64,000 bases of DNA, from NCBI RefSeq assembly GCF_029144185.1, contig NZ_CP110232.1, positions 744,001 to 808,000 of the forward strand. The letters run 5' to 3'. Made by a program: the position numbers and the translations under genes. This document shows, piece by piece, positions 27,177 to 36,204 of the stretch; position 1 is the stretch's first letter, and each line of letters opens with the position of its first letter. The notes under the pieces were generated by a model. That model made no database searches, had not been told where the DNA came from, and saw only the letters and a list, made by a program, of their open reading frames with translations. This stretch comes from Vagococcus intermedius. GTDB taxonomy: Bacteria > Bacillota > Bacilli > Lactobacillales > Vagococcaceae.

Positions 27177-27683
27177 GTGGCTAGACCCGAAGATAAAGAA
27201 AGTTTATTAGCTTTATCAGCAGAAAATTTTACTAAATTAATGGCAATGATTGAGAATATGCCAGTTGAGATGAAGGAGGGAAGCTTTCCCTTTAATGATC
27301 GAGATAAAAACGTGAGAGATGTCTTAGGACACCTTCATGACTGGCATCTTATGTTTTTCGATTGGTATAAAGATGGGATGGCAGGTGTTAAGCCAACGAT
27401 GCCAAAATCGGGGTATACCTGGAAAACATTGCCGGCCTTAAATCAACAAATTTGGGAAAGTTATCAAATGATGAGTTTAGAAGAAAGCCAGAGTTTGCTC
27501 ATAAAAAGTCATAAACGTGTAATGGCATTAATTGAAAGTCATTCTGACTATGAGTTATTTACTAAAAAATACTATAAATGGACGAATACGACGTCTTTAG
27601 GAGCTTATTTTATTTCGGCAACGTCTAGTCACTATGATTGGGCTTTTAAAAAGTTAAGTAAGTATCAACGTGCTATGAGATAA
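27177..27683 (+). CDS. ClbS/DfsB family four-helix-bundle protein
   Basis: 168 residues of the DinB/YfiT-like fold. The family stretch FPFNDRDKNVRDVLGHLHDW followed by HLMFFDWYKDGM is distinctive of ClbS/DfsB. ClbS protects colibactin producers by hydrolysing the cyclopropane warhead; homologues in non-producers are common and of unknown role. GTG 27177 gives the family start MARPEDKE with GAGGTG 7 nt upstream; the longer GTG frame is less likely. Stand-alone. Confidence 0.88.
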   Translation: MARPEDKESLLALSAENFTKLMAMIENMPVEMKEGSFPFNDRDKNVRDVLGHLHDWHLMFFDWYKDGMAGVKPTMPKSGYTWKTLPALNQQIWESYQMMSLEESQSLLIKSHKRVMALIESHSDYELFTKKYYKWTNTTSLGAYFISATSSHYDWAFKKLSKYQRAMR

Positions 27684-27694
27684 ACTTTCTAGTC

Positions 27695-27737
27695 AAATAA
27701 AAAACATCGCAAATAAGATTTGCGATGTTTTTTATTT
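27695..27737. terminator. bidirectional terminator
   Basis: A perfect 20-bp inverted repeat built on AACATCGCAAAT/ATTTGCGATGTT with A and T runs, between convergent genes; it overlaps the stop codon of the GNAT gene. Confidence 0.9.
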
Positions 27738-28361
27738 GAGTTCTTTATCATACAGAAAGAAACCAATTTGTTCTTTTGAGCGATCAGGTGTTAAGGTAAG
27801 AGTCATCATTTTTTTGTCCTGTTGCTTCATTCCTTGGTACTCATAAAATTGATAATGACATTTAGTATCTGTAAATAAATAAAAGTTAGTCACTTTTTGT
27901 TGCTCAAAATAAGAAATAGCTGCTTGATAGAGTGTTTTACCGATCCCTTTTCCTTGATAGCCATCAGCCATGACAAATAAAGTTAATTCGGCCTCATAAT
28001 TCTTGTTGCTTTTTGCTAGAAGTTCTTGATCAAGTGCTTCTACTTTAGTCAAATTAGTAAGGACATGTCGACCTTCTTCTGTTAAATAGAGAGGAAGTAA
28101 AGAGCTAGCCAGGCGAAAAAGATCCCTCACATTTTGCTTTTTACAAGTAAGGTCTTTTGCTAAAATAACTCCTACTACTTGATCTTGATAGACAGCTACT
28201 TGTGAAAAACTTGAGTGGGCTAAACAAGAGCTTAAAAACATTTTAACGGCTCGTTTAGAGGTTTTTGGGCTACAAAAAGTATCGTATTCCCATATTTTTT
28301 GAATGATTGATTCTAACGTTTTAAAGTCCTTTTTTTTGATGTTTCGAAAGTATAAAGTCAT
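27732..28361 (-). CDS. GNAT family N-acetyltransferase
   Basis: 209 residues with acetyl-CoA motif A ADGYQGKGIGKTLYQAAISYF (about 135-155) and the C-terminal YQFYEYQGMK typical of GNAT enzymes. The acceptor is unknown. An AGGAGAATG arrangement gives the start. Stand-alone, opposite to its neighbours. Confidence 0.88.
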   Translation of the reverse strand: MTLYFRNIKKKDFKTLESIIQKIWEYDTFCSPKTSKRAVKMFLSSCLAHSSFSQVAVYQDQVVGVILAKDLTCKKQNVRDLFRLASSLLPLYLTEEGRHVLTNLTKVEALDQELLAKSNKNYEAELTLFVMADGYQGKGIGKTLYQAAISYFEQQKVTNFYLFTDTKCHYQFYEYQGMKQQDKKMMTLTLTPDRSKEQIGFFLYDKELK

Positions 28362-28490
28362 TTACATTCTCCTAAAGTTAATAAGGTATATCATAACTGA
28401 AATTAAGTGATAGTCAATAGTTATCAAGTAGTTATTGAGAGAAAGTGTGCTACACTATGATCATTATAAATAAAAAAGGGAGTGAGAAAA

Positions 28491-29036
28491 ATGATTTTAG
28501 AAACAGATCGTTTGATACTAAGGCCATTTGAACTTGAGGATGCCACGGCGCTTTATCACTATGCTAAAAATCCTAAGATTGGACCTGCAGCTGGTTGGTC
28601 TTCACATACAAGTGTGGCTGAAAGTCAAAGAGTCATTCAAGAGGAGTTAACGGGTGAACTTATTTTTGCGATTGTCTTAAAATCACAACCTGATGAAGTC
28701 ATCGGTTGTATCGATCTAGCAATCGGTAAGCGTTCATTTATGTTGGATACTGAAGGTGAGATTGGTTATTGGCTAGGAGAAGAGTTTTGGGGACGTGGAC
28801 TTGTGCCAGAGGCAGTTCGAACAGTATTGAGACAAGGGTTTGGGATTATTGGTTTAGATTATATTTGGTGTGCTGCCTTTATCGATAATAAAAACTCTCA
28901 AAGAGTGCAAGAGAAGATCGGATTTAAGTACATTAAAACGATAGAAAATGTAGAGTTTAAACTGATTGATGCTAAGAAAACAGAACGCTTGACCCGTCTA
29001 AGTCGGCAGGAGTGGCACCAACTATCTAAAAACTAA
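28491..29036 (+). CDS. GNAT acetyltransferase, RimJ/RimL type
   Basis: 181 residues: ETDRLILRPFELEDATALY at the N-terminus, IGYWLGEEFWGRGLVPEAV as the acetyl-CoA site, and NKNSQRVQEKIGF. These are the marks of the RimJ/RimL group, which acetylates protein N-termini or small amines. ATG 28491 sits 8 nt after AGGGAG; GTG 28482 upstream lies within that site. Confidence 0.9.
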   Translation: MILETDRLILRPFELEDATALYHYAKNPKIGPAAGWSSHTSVAESQRVIQEELTGELIFAIVLKSQPDEVIGCIDLAIGKRSFMLDTEGEIGYWLGEEFWGRGLVPEAVRTVLRQGFGIIGLDYIWCAAFIDNKNSQRVQEKIGFKYIKTIENVEFKLIDAKKTERLTRLSRQEWHQLSKN

Positions 29037-29104
29037 AAAGGGTTCGTTTGCGTTATACTTAGTCTCTAGAAGTGTTATTAAACTAATTAAACGGAAAATA
29101 TTCC

Positions 29105-29134
29105 TTGACTATTTAGGCGATACCTTCTTATAAT
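29105..29134 (+). promoter_or_regulatory. promoter of structured RNA copy 2
   Basis: -35 TTGACT (29105-29110), 18-nt spacer, -10 TATAAT (29129-29134); same layout as the promoter at 1097-1126. Confidence 0.8.
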
Positions 29135-29140
29135 GTGCGT

Positions 29141-29379
29141 ATAGAAATGAATCAAATAAAAAGGCACTCGAAAAGAGGATAGAAGTCCTTTTTCGAGACT
29201 TGAATTCGACACCACCATGTCTAATCAAGTTGCCATAGATTTATGCTACCATCATGGTTAATAATTGTAAATAACTTTAAGTGCAAGTTTGTTTTAAATT
29301 TGCTGTTTTTACAGCCTATGTTGGTTTTATTTAGCTATGTTAAAGAGGTTGGATGAGTTTATCCCAACTTCTTTATTTT
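29141..29379 (+). ncRNA. structured RNA, copy 2, upstream of amidohydrolase-MFS operon
   Basis: Paralogue of the RNA at 1133-1366. After the shared AAAAAGGC comes a hairpin CTCGAAAAGAGGA/TCCTTTTTCGAG (about 29167-29197) that differs in sequence from copy 1 but keeps the fold. Then follow GACA-N6-TGTC (29208-29221), TCTAATCAAGTTGCCATAG, TTTATGCTACCA, and TTTTATTTAGCTATGT before the terminator. The terminator stem uses AAGAGGTTGG with CCAACTTCTT, including a G-U pair that replaces a G-C pair of copy 1. It ends about 95 nt before the amidohydrolase start, same strand. Function unknown; leader/attenuator or trans-acting sRNA. Confidence 0.7.
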
Positions 29380-29472
29380 TTTGCATTAGTGTAAAAAGAA
29401 CGGCAAGTCAGATTCGTTTCTATGCTTTATAATGAAAGCGGTTAAATAAATGTTAGAGAGGGGATTTTTACA

Positions 29473-30669
29473 GTGAACGAATTACAAGAAGAGCTGTTAT
29501 CAATGTTAGAAGCAAGAGAAGATGAGATGGTTGCTATCCGTCGTTACTTGCATGCCAACCCCGAACTGTCCTTTCACGAAACGAAAACTGCCAAGTATAT
29601 TGCTGATTTTTATAAAGGAAAAGCCTGTCATGTGCAAACAATGATTGGTGGACAAAATGGTGTATTAGTTGATATTGAAGGAGGATTTCCCGGCGATAAT
29701 TTAGCTTTACGAGCTGACTTTGATGCACTTCCTATCCAAGAAGAAACGGACTTACCTTTTAGTTCTAAAAATGAAGGCGTTATGCACGCGTGTGGGCATG
29801 ATGCTCACACGGCTTACATGTTAGTGTTAGCTGATTGTTTGATTCAAGTGAAAGATCGTTTAAAAGGGACGATTCGGATCATTCATCAACCAGCTGAAGA
29901 AGTTCCGCCAGGAGGTGCTATCACAATGGTTGAATGCGACTGTTTAAAAGACATCTCTCATGTATTAGGGATACACATCATTAATAATTTTCCAACTGGA
30001 ACGATTAGTTATCACCCAGGTGCAGTTCACACTGGGAGAGCGACTTTTAAATTGAAAATTCAAGGACAAGGTGGCCATGGGTCATCCCCTCATGAAGCAA
30101 AGGATAGTATTTTAGCCGGAGCTCAATTTGTGACAGCTATCCAAACGATTGTCAGTCGGAAAATTGATCCAATGGAAACTGTTAGCGTGACTATTGGCTC
30201 ATTTGATGGCAAAGGATCAGCTAATATTATCAAAGATTCTGTTATTTTAGAGGGTGATGTCAGAATGTTAAAGGAGAGTTCTCGTCCTAAAGTAGAGGCA
30301 GAATTTAGAAGAATATTAAAAGGTGTTTGTTTAGCAAATGAGATGTCTTACGATTTAGATTATATGAATGATTATATAGTTTGTATCAATGATGAGGCGA
30401 CAACCATCATGGTTAAAGAAGCTTTGGATTTAGCGAATCTAAAAGAGGTGACAACTATTAATGATTGTGGTGCCCTAAATCCCTCAGAAGATTTTGCTTA
30501 TTATGCAGCTAAAAGGCCGAGTTGCTTTTTTTATGTAGGTGCTCGTGAAATTGAAGGAGCGTGCTATCCTCATCACCATCCCAAGTTTAGAATTAATGAA
30601 AAATGCTTATTGATTGCTGCAAAAGCAATGGCCAGCTCTGTTCTATATTATATGTCAGAAGGTGTGTAG
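29473..30669 (+). CDS. M20 family amidohydrolase
   Basis: 398 residues of the M20D amidohydrolase group (hippurate hydrolase, IAA-amino-acid hydrolase, N-acetyl-diaminopimelate deacetylase relatives). Metal-site motifs: MHACGHDAHTAYMLVLAD (from about 104), HQPAEEVPPGGA, the dimerisation domain with GGHGSSPHEAKD, and a late HHHPKF. GTG 29473 follows GAGAGGGG. It removes an acyl group from an N-acyl amino acid or similar amide in the cytoplasm. It is coupled to a transporter 6 nt downstream and preceded by structured RNA copy 2. Confidence 0.92.
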   Translation: MNELQEELLSMLEAREDEMVAIRRYLHANPELSFHETKTAKYIADFYKGKACHVQTMIGGQNGVLVDIEGGFPGDNLALRADFDALPIQEETDLPFSSKNEGVMHACGHDAHTAYMLVLADCLIQVKDRLKGTIRIIHQPAEEVPPGGAITMVECDCLKDISHVLGIHIINNFPTGTISYHPGAVHTGRATFKLKIQGQGGHGSSPHEAKDSILAGAQFVTAIQTIVSRKIDPMETVSVTIGSFDGKGSANIIKDSVILEGDVRMLKESSRPKVEAEFRRILKGVCLANEMSYDLDYMNDYIVCINDEATTIMVKEALDLANLKEVTTINDCGALNPSEDFAYYAAKRPSCFFYVGAREIEGACYPHHHPKFRINEKCLLIAAKAMASSVLYYMSEGV

Positions 30670-30675
30670 GCTAAG

Positions 30676-32064
30676 ATGAGTGCTACTAATTTGACTTATA
30701 AAGGGACGAACAAACTCTTAACCGGAATCGTTTTAAGTATCTTGACTTATTGGCTGTTTGCTCAAGCTTTAGTAAATATAGCGCCTGATGTCCAATCAGA
30801 TTTAGGACTATCGGCAAGTATTTTTGGGATAGGTCTGTCTTTAGCAGGTTTATGTTGTGGTACTTTTATCGTAGTGGCAGGGACAGCTGCAGATCGCTTT
30901 GGTAGAATGAAGTTAACTTATCTTGGCTTAAGTTTAAATATTATGGGTTCCTTATTTTTAGTAATAACACAAGGAGCGTTATTATTTATTATAGGTAGAA
31001 TGTTACAAGGACTGGCAGCCGCCTGTATTATGCCTGCGACTATTTCTTTAGTTAAAAGCTATTATGTCGGAAACGACAGGCAAAGAGCGGTTAGTTATTG
31101 GTCGATTGGTTCTTGGGGTGGTTCAGGTTTTTGTTCATTTTTTGGAGGAGCTGTTGCTAGTAATTTTGGCTGGCGCTATGTTTTTATTTTTTCTATCATT
31201 ATTTCGGTTTTGAGTATGGGCTTGATATTTGGAACGCCTGAAAGTAAAGCTGAGAAAACTAAAAAGGTACCCTTTGATTTTGTAGGTCTCACGATTTTTA
31301 TTATTTTTATGTTAGCATTTAATATTTTTATTTCTAAAGGTGGCGATTTTGGTTGGACGAGTCTAACGACGCTCATGTTGTTAGTAGTTGCTATAGTCGG
31401 TGGTTATCTATTCATAAGAGTAGAGTTGGGAAATCAAGATAGTTTTATTGATTTAAGTTTATTTAAAAATAGATATTATTTAGGTGCGACAGTTTCGGAT
31501 TTTTTACTAAATTCTATTTCAGGCACCATGTTTGTAGTTAATTCATATGTTCAACAAGGAAGAGGTTTGTCCGCAGCTCAATCAGGATTATTATCACTAG
31601 GTTATTTGGTTTTAGTTTTAGTTTCAATTAGGATCGGTGAAAAATTATTGCAAGTAATGGGTGCTCGTAAACCAATGATTTTGGGAACAGTTATAGCAGG
31701 GATGGGTGTTAGTTGTATGTCTTTGACTGTATTAAAGGGTCCAATATATTTAATGTTTGTTTTCATTGGGTTTAGTTTACTGGGAATCGGATTAGGATTG
31801 TATGCAACTCCCTCGACAGATACTGCTATTTCTAGTGTTCCAGATGAAAAAGTTGGAGTCGCTTCAGGTATTTATAAGATGGCCAGTTCACTAGGAGGAG
31901 GTACGGGAGTTGTCTTATCATCAACTATCTATGCTCATTTTAGCGCAAGTGGTGATTATACATCTGGTGCGACCTACGGATTATTATGGAATATTTTATT
32001 TAGCATATTAGCAGTGTGCTCAATTGTAATGATTGTTCCAAAAGAAACTAATCAGAACGACTGA
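30676..32064 (+). CDS. MFS transporter, DHA2-like (14-TM type)
   Basis: 462 residues, strongly hydrophobic. It has the motif A-like segment AADRFGRMKLTYLG after the second helix, GRMLQGLAAACIMPAT, and WRYVFIF as in drug:H+ antiporters of the DHA2 group. Start codon is 6 nt after the amidohydrolase stop, with AAGGTG upstream, so the pair is one operon: the transporter probably imports the amide substrate or exports its product. Substrate unknown. Confidence 0.88.
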   Translation: MSATNLTYKGTNKLLTGIVLSILTYWLFAQALVNIAPDVQSDLGLSASIFGIGLSLAGLCCGTFIVVAGTAADRFGRMKLTYLGLSLNIMGSLFLVITQGALLFIIGRMLQGLAAACIMPATISLVKSYYVGNDRQRAVSYWSIGSWGGSGFCSFFGGAVASNFGWRYVFIFSIIISVLSMGLIFGTPESKAEKTKKVPFDFVGLTIFIIFMLAFNIFISKGGDFGWTSLTTLMLLVVAIVGGYLFIRVELGNQDSFIDLSLFKNRYYLGATVSDFLLNSISGTMFVVNSYVQQGRGLSAAQSGLLSLGYLVLVLVSIRIGEKLLQVMGARKPMILGTVIAGMGVSCMSLTVLKGPIYLMFVFIGFSLLGIGLGLYATPSTDTAISSVPDEKVGVASGIYKMASSLGGGTGVVLSSTIYAHFSASGDYTSGATYGLLWNILFSILAVCSIVMIVPKETNQND

Positions 32065-32129
32065 GCTGGTCATTTTCAATGCTGTTGGCAATTTATTTTA
32101 TGATGATCAACTAATTAGTTGAATTCGGT

Positions 32130-32160
32130 AAAAAAGTTCCTATTTAAAGGAACTTTTTTA
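32130..32160 (+). terminator. terminator of the amidohydrolase-MFS operon
   Basis: AAAAAGTTCC and GGAACTTTTT around an 8-nt loop with a T run. Confidence 0.85.
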
Positions 32161-32688
32161 CTTTACTATGTAGTATTGATGATAGTTGTACTTTTTAATT
32201 GAGTGCCCTTACTAGCATAGTTGATAGAGACCTATTAATTGGGCATATCTCGGTGATAGTTTCTATGAGTATTTCAGTCGAAAAAGTGACAGGGACATAA
32301 GACTTTTATCATTCTATGCCCCAGTTTCTTTTTAGTTGCTCATTAATTATTAAGCGACGTTACATTCTGAGACTGTTTTTATGAGAATAGAAAACACATT
32401 TGATGTGTATTAAACGGAGGTATGTAGAATATAAACAGTAAGCGCTTGCAAACGTTTGGAGAATCTACTAAACTAGAGTTGTCGAAAGTTACACAAACTA
32501 AACTCTGATACTTTATTAAAACTTTATTATAACAAGTTATTTAACACTGGTTGTTATGTGAATAAATTATTTATTGGGGACATAGCAGTCATTTAAGATA
32601 ACTATTTCAAGGCATAAAACTGACTTGTAGTAGTTAAAAGTAGAATAACTAATCATAAGCTTTGATATAAGTGAGAGGGGTTTTCATT
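32161..32688 (+). promoter_or_regulatory. long leader region of the PfoR-like gene, with cre-like site
   Basis: A near-perfect CcpA cre, AGTAAGCGCTTGCA (32437-32450, 13 of 14 consensus positions), overlaps a possible -35 TTGCAA (32446-32451). A -10 TAAACT follows after 17 nt (32469-32474). This gives an untranslated leader of about 200 nt holding a TAACAA/TTGTTA hairpin near 32530-32556. No ORF with a proper start is seen. Confidence 0.55.
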
Positions 32689-33735
32689 ATGGAAAATACA
32701 GAAAAGTTAGGATTTAAGCAATCATTATTTCATGTTTTAAACGGAACAGCCACAGGAATTGTAGTTGGTTTGATTCCAAATGCAGTTTTGGGTGAGCTTT
32801 TTAAAGCTTTTGATGGTGCTTTTTTTGAAATGGCCTATCAAGTAGTTTATTCCTTGCAATTTGCCACAGCTGCGGCTGTTGGTGTGCTAGTCGCTGTTAA
32901 TTTCGGTTTTAATGCTATGCAGGCAGCTGCGGTTGGGACAGCTGCATTTGTTGGTTCTGGTGCAGTGACTTTTAAAGACGGTATATGGGTCGGTGGTGGG
33001 ATTGGTGATTTGATTAACGTCATGATAACTGCGGGTATTGCTTGTTGGATTATTTTAAAAGTGAAGGATAAATTGGGCTCTTTTAATGCTATTGGTTTAC
33101 CAATTTTAGGCGGAGCGGTGCCAGCTTTTATTGGATTATTTCTATTACCTTATGTGAGCATGATTACAACTTATATTGGTGATTTAATTAATAGCTTTAC
33201 GCACTTAGAGCCCAAATTAATGAGTGTACTTATTGCGATTGCTTTTGCGATGTTAATCGTCTCTCCTATTTCAACTGTTGCGATAGGTTTGGCCATAGGC
33301 TTAAATGGGTTAGCAGCAGGTGCAGCTGCAATAGGAGTGACTGCGTGTACAGCGATTCTTTTGATTTCATCTGTGAGGGTCAATAAGATAGGGACGACGT
33401 TGGCAATTTTATTTGGTGCTATGAAAATGATGTTACCAAATTTAGTTAGAAACCCAATCATGCTAGTTCCCTCAGTGATAACCGGAGCAATTAGCGGATT
33501 TGTAGCGGCTTTATTAAATATTCAAGGTATCCCAGCTAGTGCGGGATTTGGTTTGGTTGGCTTAGTAGGCCCAATTCATGCCGTTCAACAATCAACAGCA
33601 AACTTCAGCATGGCTGTGTTGAGTACAATTTTAGCTTTTATTATTGTTCCGTTTGGAGTAGGTTGGGTAGTTGACTATCTTTGTCGAAATGTTTTCCATC
33701 TATATAAAACGGATATTTTTAAATATGAAGCTTAA
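32689..33735 (+). CDS. PTS EIIC-like membrane protein, PfoR family
   Basis: 348 residues, about nine or ten membrane helices rich in Gly and Ala, with HVLNGTATGIVVGLIPNAVL, GSGAVTFKDG, GLNGLAAGAAAIG and GFGLVGLVGPIHA. This matches COG3641 (PfoR), an EIIC-like family first named as a regulator of perfringolysin but probably a transporter. ATG 32689 follows GAGAGGGG. No other PTS subunits are adjacent. The cre-like site upstream suggests carbon control. Confidence 0.85.
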   Translation: MENTEKLGFKQSLFHVLNGTATGIVVGLIPNAVLGELFKAFDGAFFEMAYQVVYSLQFATAAAVGVLVAVNFGFNAMQAAAVGTAAFVGSGAVTFKDGIWVGGGIGDLINVMITAGIACWIILKVKDKLGSFNAIGLPILGGAVPAFIGLFLLPYVSMITTYIGDLINSFTHLEPKLMSVLIAIAFAMLIVSPISTVAIGLAIGLNGLAAGAAAIGVTACTAILLISSVRVNKIGTTLAILFGAMKMMLPNLVRNPIMLVPSVITGAISGFVAALLNIQGIPASAGFGLVGLVGPIHAVQQSTANFSMAVLSTILAFIIVPFGVGWVVDYLCRNVFHLYKTDIFKYEA

Positions 33736-33752
33736 GAGTGACTAAAAATAAT

Positions 33753-33782
33753 AAAAAGAGCTCCTCAAGAGAGCTCTTTTTT
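33753..33782 (+). terminator. terminator after the PfoR-like gene
   Basis: AAAAAGAGCTC and GAGCTCTTTTTT with a 7-nt loop. Confidence 0.9.
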
Positions 33783-34328
33783 ATTCGACTAATTTGATTT
33801 TTTTATGATTAGAGAAGAGTAACGAAGCTAACAACAATCAGAGTTGTCATAAACGGACAGACGTCTAAATTTTCTTACCTTTGATTAATTGTTCATAGAC
33901 ATTGTTTTTTTATTCTAAGTAGTTGTTTTTTATAATTTGTTTTGTAAGGGTACTTATTTTTAGTTTTCTAACAATTTTAGTGACAGATAGACTCTCTTTC
34001 TTTTATTACATCGTTTTTATAGAATCGTCATTTTCATTGATCAGAACTATTTTTTAATGTTTAAAAGCAAGGGTGAGCATTTGTAAGCTACTATCAAAAA
34101 TGTGAACAGATTGAAGTATTCATAAACCGATAATCCCTGGGTATGATCATCTAAGTATTTAAAAGTAACGATTTTTGATAAAATAGGCAATCTACTAATA
34201 TTTATTAATTAGGATTTCTGATACTATGACAATCATTTAATTTTTGTATTTATCAATAGTAATCGCCAACTATAAACTATTGAAGATATTTTCTGTAGGA
34301 TAATCGACCATAATAGAAAATAATAAGA
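33783..34328. other. AT-rich gap of about 550 bp
   Basis: No ORF with a ribosome site, no terminator and no repeat that I can support. The right end leads into the exporter promoter. Confidence 0.4.
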
Positions 34329-34357
34329 TTGATTTATTAAGGTTAGTTTGTTAAACT
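34329..34357 (+). promoter_or_regulatory. promoter of the Bcr/CflA-like exporter gene
   Basis: -35 TTGATT (34329-34334), 17-nt spacer, -10 TAAACT (34352-34357); the start would be about 20 nt before the leader-peptide ribosome site. Confidence 0.55.
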
Positions 34358-34387
34358 ATTTTTAATATAAACGAAAGGGGTGAGATG

Positions 34388-34465
34388 ATGACTACTTATG
34401 AATGGATAAAAGTCATGATACCACCGTTTCCCTGTAAAGGATGTTTTTTCCTCAGATTACAATAA
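34388..34465 (+). CDS. candidate 25-residue leader peptide before exporter
   Basis: A short ORF (MTTYEWIKVMIPPFPCKG..., ending FFLRLQ) has a good GAAAGGGGTGAG site. ATG 34385 in the same frame would add one Met. It ends 15 nt before the exporter ATG. This is the layout of translational attenuators in front of inducible resistance genes. A UCCU segment in its 3' end could pair weakly with the AGGA of the exporter's ribosome site or with an AGGA upstream, giving alternative folds of only 4 bp. Suggestive, not proven. Confidence 0.45.
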   Translation: MTTYEWIKVMIPPFPCKGCFFLRLQ

Positions 34466-34480
34466 TTAGGAGTTTAAACA

Positions 34481-35662
34481 ATGAGAAAAAACATCAAAAA
34501 ACAACCGGGCGTCTTACTATTAATCGTATTAGTAGGGTTTCCGCAAATCAGTGAAACAATTTTTACCCCATCTTTACCACAAATTGCTACAGCTTATGGT
34601 GTGGCGATTAATACAGCGCAATTGACTTTAAGCATTTATTTCTTAGCATTTGCTTTTGGCGTTTTTACGTGGGGATGGTTATCAGATAGTATAGGTCGTC
34701 GTAAAGCGATGAATTACGGTATTTTAATCTATGGTCTTGGTAGCTTAATGTGCTACCTATCAGGCTCGATGACGAGTTTATTAGTAGCGCGTTTTATTCA
34801 AGCTTTTGGTGCCAGTACTGGCTCCATCACAACTCAGACTATTTTACGTGAAAGCTATGAAGGGAACGAACGCCACAGTTTATTTGCCAAAATATCTGCT
34901 GCTTTAGCCTTTACTCCCGCAATTGGACCACTTATCGGTGGGTTTGTCGGAGAATCATTTGGCTATCGAGCGGTCTTCTTCACCTTAGTCTTGATGAGTG
35001 TAGGAGTATTTGCCTATAGTTACTTATCTTTACCAGAAACATTTGTCCCTGAAACGAAAACAGCCGTTTCGCTTTCAAAAGTTGCTAGACGATTAATTTC
35101 AAATCCACGTGTTGTGACCTTTGGGATTATTATCGGAGGAATTAATGGGCTATTGTTTAGTTATTATGCTGAGGCACCGTATGTGTTTATTGAGTATTTT
35201 GGTATGACTCAATCTCACTATGGTTTCTTAGGAATCATGATTGCTTTAGCAACAGTGATTGGTTCATTGCTCTCAAAACGCCTGTTAGCTCACTTTAAAC
35301 CAGAAATGATTATACGCGGTGGTTTGAGTTTAGCTTTCCTAGGTGCCGTAGCTTTACTTGTAGTCACTTGTCTATCAGGTATGGCAAGTTGGATACAAAT
35401 GGGCTTATATATCATAACAGTTTTTATAATATTAGTTGGAACAGGCATTAGCTTACCAAACTGCTTGAGTTTGGCTTTAGTTGATTTTAAAGATGTTGTC
35501 GGAACAGCAGGAGCTATTTTTAGTTTAGCCTATTATTTATTGGTTAGCTTATGTACATTTTTAATGAGTGTTCTTCACACAGGCTCATTAATCAACATGC
35601 CACTATACTTTATCGCCTTAATCGGTGTGCAATTGATGTTAAGTAAACGTTATTTGAAATAG
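34481..35662 (+). CDS. MFS multidrug exporter, Bcr/CflA type
   Basis: 393 residues with 12 predicted helices. SETIFTPSLPQIATAYG after helix 1, the motif A segment GWLSDSIGRRKAMNYG, RFIQAFGASTGSITTQTILRE split around helix 5, and FTPAIGPLIGGFVGE are characteristic of the Bcr/CflA drug:H+ antiporters (bicyclomycin, chloramphenicol and others). TTAGGAG precedes the ATG. A candidate leader peptide lies directly upstream, suggesting drug-inducible translation. Confidence 0.9.
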   Translation: MRKNIKKQPGVLLLIVLVGFPQISETIFTPSLPQIATAYGVAINTAQLTLSIYFLAFAFGVFTWGWLSDSIGRRKAMNYGILIYGLGSLMCYLSGSMTSLLVARFIQAFGASTGSITTQTILRESYEGNERHSLFAKISAALAFTPAIGPLIGGFVGESFGYRAVFFTLVLMSVGVFAYSYLSLPETFVPETKTAVSLSKVARRLISNPRVVTFGIIIGGINGLLFSYYAEAPYVFIEYFGMTQSHYGFLGIMIALATVIGSLLSKRLLAHFKPEMIIRGGLSLAFLGAVALLVVTCLSGMASWIQMGLYIITVFIILVGTGISLPNCLSLALVDFKDVVGTAGAIFSLAYYLLVSLCTFLMSVLHTGSLINMPLYFIALIGVQLMLSKRYLK

Positions 35663-35671
35663 TAGTGAAAG

Positions 35672-35700
35672 AACTAGTCACAAGGTGACTAGTTTTTTTA
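35672..35700 (+). terminator. terminator after the exporter
   Basis: AACTAGTCAC and GTGACTAGTT with a 3-nt loop and seven T. Confidence 0.9.
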
Positions 35701-35733
35701 TTAAGTTAAGGACAAGTGAAAGTAGGGGATAGG

Positions 35734-35961
35734 ATGAAGATTTATAATAAGAAATATTTTATTCAAGGTATACTCTCAGGTTTAATTGGGATGATAGCGC
35801 TAATCAGTTTGGCTGTAATCCCATCAGAAGACGTAACGTTTTTAAGAATGGTTCGATCGGTATTTTTAGGAGGAATCTTATTGCTAATTTCAGTTTATGA
35901 ATTGAAGTGTGGGTGTTCCCCTCAATTTGATACAGCTAAAAAGAAACCGACTAATAAATAA
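35734..35961 (+). CDS. small two-helix membrane protein
   Basis: 75 residues with two hydrophobic segments (about 8-27 and 38-57) and a cysteine pair in LKCGCSPQ near the polar C-terminus. ATG 35734 follows AGGGGAT; GTG 35716 upstream, after AAGGAC, is an alternative. Family unknown. Confidence 0.6.
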   Translation: MKIYNKKYFIQGILSGLIGMIALISLAVIPSEDVTFLRMVRSVFLGGILLLISVYELKCGCSPQFDTAKKKPTNK

Positions 35962-36204
35962 TTGAGTGACGCACAAATGATTTTGAGCGGCCCCTCTATT
36001 TAGTTTTTGTGACTTGTGTGATAATGACACAACCTTTCATTTAAAGGGGATTTAAATATAAAAATCAAGGAAGGAAGGAGCCTTTGAAGGCTACTTTTAA
36101 TAATGATTCAAAAAATAATCAACTTGTGAGGCGTTGAATCTGACCCTTATTAGTTTAAAAATAACAAAAGTCACGATATTATAGTAATAGAAGGAGGGGA
36201 TTGG
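35962..36204. other. gap before the small ORF and GlsB-like gene
   Basis: Contains a GAGCCTT/AAGGCT hairpin near 36078-36093 without a T run. No promoter stands out. Confidence 0.3.
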
